Below are positions 60,040-64,000 of a DNA stretch of 64,000 nucleotides, piece by piece. The stretch is from the NCBI GenBank assembly GCA_002507565.1, contig MOXJ01000015.1, forward strand, positions 54,023 to 118,022. The letters run 5' to 3'. The stretch is from Candidatus Reconcilbacillus cellulovorans. GTDB taxonomy: Bacteria > Bacillota > Bacilli > Paenibacillales > Reconciliibacillaceae. Under the pieces are notes generated by a model, which saw nothing but the letters and a program-made list of their open reading frames with translations, was not told the origin of the DNA and searched no databases. Numbering within the stretch: position 1 is the first letter of the stretch; every line of letters begins with the position of its first letter. The translations under genes and the position numbers were made by a program.

Positions 60040-62493
60040 ATGGCCGAACGAGTGAACCATCCGGGCATTAAAGATAAAGATATCGTCACCGAAATGCGCA
60101 CGTCGTTTCTCGACTACGCGATGAGCATCATCGTCAGCCGTGCGCTTCCTGACGTGCGCGACGGGCTCAAGCCCGTCCACCGCCGCATTCTCTACGCGAT
60201 GTCCGAGCTTGGCGTCACGCCGGACAAACCGTACAAGAAGTCGGCCCGCATCGTCGGCGAAGTGATCGGCAAATACCATCCGCACGGTGACGCCGCCGTC
60301 TACGAGACGATGGTCGGCATGGCGCAGGATTTCACGTATCGCTACATGCTCGTCGACGGGCACGGCAATTTCGGGTCGGTCGACGGCGACGCGGCGGCGG
60401 CGATGCGTTATACGGAAGCGCGGCTCTCGAGAATCGCCATGGAAATGCTCCGCGACATTCAGAAAGACACGGTCGACTTTCGGCCGAATTATTCCAACGA
60501 AGAGTCGGAGCCCGAGGTATTGCCGTCGCGGTTTCCGAACATTCTCGTCAATGGCTCGTACGGTATCGCCGTCGGCATGGCGACTGCCATTCCGCCGCAC
60601 AACCTTCGGGAAGTCGTCGAAGGTCTTCATTACCTGATCGACCATCCCGACGCGACGAGCACCGAACTGATGAAGTTCGTCAAAGGGCCGGACTTTCCGA
60701 CCGCCGGTCTCATTCTCGGGCGCAAAGGCATCCAGCAGGCGTACGAGACGGGCCGCGGTACGATCACCGTGCGTGCCAGAACAGAACTGGAGGAATCAGG
60801 AGGAAAATACAGAATCGTCGTTAAGGAGTTGCCTTACAAAGTCAACAAGGCCAAACTGATCGAAAAAATCGCCGAGCTCGTCCGCGACCGGCAGATCGAC
60901 GGTATCGTCGATCTGCGCGACGAATCCGACAGAAGCGGCATGCGCGTCGTCATCGAGCTGCGCCGCGACGCGAACCCGAATGTCGTCCTGAACCAGTTGT
61001 TCAAGCATACGGCGCTTCAGACGACGTTCGGCGTCATCATGCTCGCGCTCGTCGACGGCGAGCCGAAAGTGCTCAGCCTGCGCGACGTTCTCGTTTATTA
61101 TTTGCGGCACCAGCAGACCGTCATTCGTCGGCGCACCGCCCATGACCTGAAAAAAGCCGAAGCGCGCGCGCATATCCTCGAAGGCCTGAGGATCGCGCTC
61201 GATCGTCTCGACGAAGTCATCGCGCTCATCCGGTCGTCGAAAACGGTCGAGGAAGCGCGCGACGGCCTGATGAACCGATTCGGCCTGACTGAAGAACAGG
61301 CCCGGGCGATTCTGGACATGCGGCTGCAGCGGTTGACTGGCCTCGAGCGGGAAAAAATCGAGGAGGAATACCGCGAACTGATCCGGAATATCGAACAGTA
61401 TCGGGCGATTTTGGCGGATGAGCGGCTTGTGCTCGGCATCATCCGCGACGAACTCGCCGAGATTGCCGACAAGTACGGCGACGCGCGGCGAACGGAGATC
61501 GTCGACGTCGAAGACGACATTTTGGAAGAAGATTTGATCCAGCGCGACGACGTCGTCGTGACGATCACGCGCACCGGCTATATTAAGCGGCTGCCGCTTT
61601 CCGCTTATCGCTCCCAGCACCGCGGCGGCAAGGGCGTCATCGGCATCGAGACAAAAGAAGAAGACTTTGCCGAACATCTGCTCGTCACCGAAACGCATCG
61701 AACGCTTATTTTCTTTACCGACCGCGGGAAGGCCTACGTGCTGAAAGCTTACGAAATTCCCGACTTAAGCCGAACGGCGCGCGGCACGCCGATCATCAAT
61801 CTTTTGCAGATCGAGCCCGGCGAGCGCGTCCGCGCGGTCATCCCCGTCGCGTCGTTCGACGAAGGGCGGTATTTGTTTTTCGCGACGCGGCAAGGCCTCG
61901 TCAAGAAAACGCCGTTGGCGGAGTTCGCCAACATCCGCCGCACGGGTCTGATCGCTTTGTCGTTACGCGATAACGACGATTTAATCGATGTCCGGCTTAC
62001 GAACGGCGACAGTGAAATCATGCTGGCGACCAAACAAGGCATGTCGATCCGCTTTTCCGAGGCAGAAGTTCGCGCCATGGGCCGTACGGCTAGCGGCGTC
62101 AAGGGCATCGAGCTGTCCGAAGACGACGAGGTGATCGGCATGGATGTCGTGCGGCCGGACGACGACGTGCTGATTGTAACGTCCAAAGGATACGGAAAGC
62201 GCACGCCGGCGTCCGAATACCGGCAGCAGGCGCGCGGCGGCAAAGGAATCCGAACGCTGAACGTGACGCCGAAAAACGGCCGCGTCGTCGCACTGAAAAT
62301 GGTGCGTGAAGACGACGATTTGATTGTCCTCACCGCGTCGGGCACCGTCATCCGTACGGCCGTATCGGAAATCAGCTCCATGGGCCGCAACACGCAAGGC
62401 GTCAAACTGATCCAAATCCGTGAAGACGACGAAGTCGCCGCCGTGGCATCAGCCGGCAAAAACTCCGTTCCGACGTCGGACGACCGAACTTGA
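60040..62493 (+). CDS. gyrA: DNA gyrase subunit A
   Basis: Breakage-reunion subunit of gyrase, 817 aa. The catalytic Tyr is in [14 protein letters not shown] and the GyrA box in [11 protein letters not shown], which supports true gyrase activity rather than topoisomerase IV. In the quinolone region the residue equivalent to E. coli Ser83 is Ala85 ([12 protein letters not shown]), as in naturally less susceptible mycobacteria; the next key position is Glu89. It starts 22 bases after gyrB. Confidence 0.97.
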   Translation: MAERVNHPGIKDKDIVTEMRTSFLDYAMSIIVSRALPDVRDGLKPVHRRILYAMSELGVTPDKPYKKSARIVGEVIGKYHPHGDAAVYETMVGMAQDFTYRYMLVDGHGNFGSVDGDAAAAMRYTEARLSRIAMEMLRDIQKDTVDFRPNYSNEESEPEVLPSRFPNILVNGSYGIAVGMATAIPPHNLREVVEGLHYLIDHPDATSTELMKFVKGPDFPTAGLILGRKGIQQAYETGRGTITVRARTELEESGGKYRIVVKELPYKVNKAKLIEKIAELVRDRQIDGIVDLRDESDRSGMRVVIELRRDANPNVVLNQLFKHTALQTTFGVIMLALVDGEPKVLSLRDVLVYYLRHQQTVIRRRTAHDLKKAEARAHILEGLRIALDRLDEVIALIRSSKTVEEARDGLMNRFGLTEEQARAILDMRLQRLTGLEREKIEEEYRELIRNIEQYRAILADERLVLGIIRDELAEIADKYGDARRTEIVDVEDDILEEDLIQRDDVVVTITRTGYIKRLPLSAYRSQHRGGKGVIGIETKEEDFAEHLLVTETHRTLIFFTDRGKAYVLKAYEIPDLSRTARGTPIINLLQIEPGERVRAVIPVASFDEGRYLFFATRQGLVKKTPLAEFANIRRTGLIALSLRDNDDLIDVRLTNGDSEIMLATKQGMSIRFSEAEVRAMGRTASGVKGIELSEDDEVIGMDVVRPDDDVLIVTSKGYGKRTPASEYRQQARGGKGIRTLNVTPKNGRVVALKMVREDDDLIVLTASGTVIRTAVSEISSMGRNTQGVKLIQIREDDEVAAVASAGKNSVPTSDDRT

Positions 62494-62580
62494 CGAGAAA
62501 CCGGCCGCGCCGCAGCAACCGTTCGAACGCCGCGGGCGGCAGCAGCGCAAAACCCCGTTACAGCGGAGGCGGGACCCTTC

Positions 62581-63657
62581 ATGCGGACGATTCCCGTATC
62601 CCAGGTCAAGCCCGGCGATCAGCTCGCCGAGGACGTGCTGACGAAGTTCGGCAGCGTCCTGTTTCGCCGGGGACAGCGGATGACGGCGAGAGAAATCGAG
62701 ATTTTAGATGCGTTTCTCATACCGTCCGTGCAGGTGTTGGACGAGGGGGAAGAACTGCCGGTTTCCGTCGTCGAACCGGAGCCTGAACCGACCGTGTCGC
62801 CGTTTCAGGAAGCGTTCGACCGAACGGTGCGGACACTGAAAAAAGCGTTCGACGCAGTGCGGTGCGGCGAACCGATCCCGATCGGTGAACTGCGCGGCAA
62901 TCTGGAGGAACTTCTCGAACATATCGGCGAATACCACATCCTTTCGCCTTCGGGAGAGAAGGACAGAAAGAAGGCAGAAGACGCCGTTTGGCGTTCCAGC
63001 GTGGAAGTCGCGCTGACGTCTTATCAGATTGCCGTGCATCTCGACGAAATATCCGAAAGAGAGCGCGTTCAGGTCGCCCTCGCCGGTTTGTTGCGCGATA
63101 TCGGCAACGCCAAGCTTCCCCTACATATTTTAGAAAAACCAGGAAAACTTACACCAGAAGAAATGGAAGAAATCAAAAAGCATCCGATTCTCGGCTATCA
63201 ACTTCTGCAGCCGATCGCCGCGCTGAATCGCGGCGTCAAACTGTGCGCGCTCCAACACCACGAGCGGGAAGACGGATCGGGCTATCCGATGGGCGTCACG
63301 AAGGAGCGGATCCATCCGTATGCCAAAATCGTCGCAGTTGCCGACGTTTTTCACGCGATGACGAGCGATCGGAAATACCGGAAAGCGGAGTCGCCTTTCG
63401 TCGTCGTCGAAGAACTGTATCGTCAGTCGTTCGGCAAACTGAATCCGAAAATTGTGCTGGCGTTCATCCGTCGCGTGACCGATCTTCAAGTCGGCACGAC
63501 GGTCCAGCTGAGCGACGGCCGCGTCGGCGATATCGTCTTCGCCGACCGGCGGGAGCCGACCCGGCCGATCGTCAACGTCGGCGGCGTTTTCGTCAATCTG
63601 GCGACGGAACGAAATCTGTATATTGTAAAAGTAATTTCCCGCTCGCCGACCCCTTGA
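62581..63657 (+). CDS. HD-GYP domain protein with degenerate HD motif
   Basis: A 358-aa protein with an N-terminal domain of about 110 residues (MRTIPVSQVKPGDQLAEDV), an acidic linker, and an HD-GYP domain. GYP-type segments LQHHEREDGSGYPMGV and VADVFHAMTSDRKYR are intact, but the HD dyad reads LLRDIGNAK (Arg172-Asp173) where HDIGK is expected, and the preceding helix has WRSSVEV where a His is usual. Cyclic-di-GMP hydrolysis is therefore doubtful; a sensor or scaffold role is possible. ATG at 62581 with GGAGGCGGG upstream. Downstream of gyrA and immediately before an rRNA operon; its stop lies in that operon's -35. Confidence 0.8.
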   Translation: MRTIPVSQVKPGDQLAEDVLTKFGSVLFRRGQRMTAREIEILDAFLIPSVQVLDEGEELPVSVVEPEPEPTVSPFQEAFDRTVRTLKKAFDAVRCGEPIPIGELRGNLEELLEHIGEYHILSPSGEKDRKKAEDAVWRSSVEVALTSYQIAVHLDEISERERVQVALAGLLRDIGNAKLPLHILEKPGKLTPEEMEEIKKHPILGYQLLQPIAALNRGVKLCALQHHEREDGSGYPMGVTKERIHPYAKIVAVADVFHAMTSDRKYRKAESPFVVVEELYRQSFGKLNPKIVLAFIRRVTDLQVGTTVQLSDGRVGDIVFADRREPTRPIVNVGGVFVNLATERNLYIVKVISRSPTP

Positions 63658-63683
63658 CTTTACGCGCGGGGATGTGCTATATT
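63654..63683 (+). promoter_or_regulatory. rRNA operon promoter
   Basis: TTGACT (63654-63659) and TATATT (63678-63683) are 18 bases apart. The HD-GYP stop codon TGA is inside the -35. A GC-rich discriminator and leader with CTTTGAAAACT (63731-63741), common in Bacillales rRNA leaders, follow. Confidence 0.7.
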
Positions 63684-63811
63684 GAAAAACGCCGTCGCCG
63701 CGCGGGGGCGCGTGGCGGAGGGTACTGGCTCTTTGAAAACTGCAACGCGAACCGGGTGAGGGGCGATTCCGAGGAGGGTCGCTTGCGACCGGCGCTTTTG
63801 AAGAGACGGAC

Positions 63812-64000
63812 AACAGCGATGGAGAGTTTGATCCTGGCTCAGGACGAACGCTGGCGGCGTGCCTAATACATGCAAGTCGAGCGGAGCCGCTGGGCGCTTT
63901 TGGGCGTTTGGCGGTCGAGCGGCGGACGGGTGAGGAACACGTAGGTAACCTGCCCGCAAGACCGGGATAACGTTCGGAAACGGGCGCTAAGACCGGATAA
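63812..64000 (+). rRNA. 16S ribosomal RNA (5' part only)
   Basis: GGAGAGTTTGATCCTGGCTC and CTAATACATGCAAGTCGAGCGG are the conserved 5' segments. The rest runs off the right edge. The sequence GAGGAACACGTAGGTAACCTGCCC is Bacillales-like. The exact 5' end is approximate. gyrA-to-rrn linkage matches rrnO of B. subtilis. Confidence 0.95.

Overview
This window is a chromosomal segment of an endospore-forming, flagellated, high-GC Bacillota (Bacillales). It most resembles Paenibacillaceae and may be a thermophile-like lineage. Evidence is the canonical Bacillus-type origin (rpmH | oriC | dnaA-dnaN-yaaA-recF-remB-gyrB-gyrA-rrn), many sporulation genes (spoIIID, spoIIQ, spoIID, spoIIR, yyaC, spo0J/soj/noc), SLH-domain surface protein, atp and 11-subunit nuo operons side by side, and a 16S rRNA 5' end with a Bacillales signature. 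The species assignment is inference only.

Layout: everything left of the origin (about 53.4 kb) is almost entirely on the minus strand and everything right of it is on the plus strand, so transcription follows replication. From the left: a partial DUF5693 gene, pgcA, fabZ, pgsA; a decayed Rpn-family nuclease pseudogene (plus strand); epuA-flhP-flhO-mbl-spoIIID-spoIIQ-spoIID; a DUF1146 gene coupled to a secreted S8/SLH subtilase; the complex I operon nuoABCDHIJKLMN; the ATP synthase operon atpZIBEFHAGDC; wecB; a ZTP-riboswitch-led rpiB-ywlG-glyA unit; ywlE, mntP, tsaC/sua5, spoIIR, prmC, prfA; ychF and divergent tadA; two tRNA genes; DUF951, mscS, DUF3343, yyaC, DUF4446, a cysteine desulfurase; parB-parA-noc with two perfect parS sites; rsmG, mnmG, mnmE, jag, yidC, rnpA, rpmH; oriC; then the dnaA-to-gyrA cluster, a degenerate HD-GYP gene and the start of an rRNA operon.

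Functionally the window is core: replication initiation and chromosome segregation, energy transduction, tRNA/rRNA modification, translation termination, and early sporulation control. The accessory content is small: the Rpn pseudogene, the subtilase at a place where murA/ywmB are usually found, and the HD-GYP protein. No CRISPR array, prophage, insertion sequence or defence island was seen. I did not find a convincing novel multi-gene system. The best leads are regulatory and structural: the ZTP riboswitch unit, an attenuator-like hairpin between rpmH and rnpA, a strong hairpin between atpE and atpF, sporulation sigma-factor promoters, and altered catalytic residues in the HD-GYP and SpoIIQ proteins.
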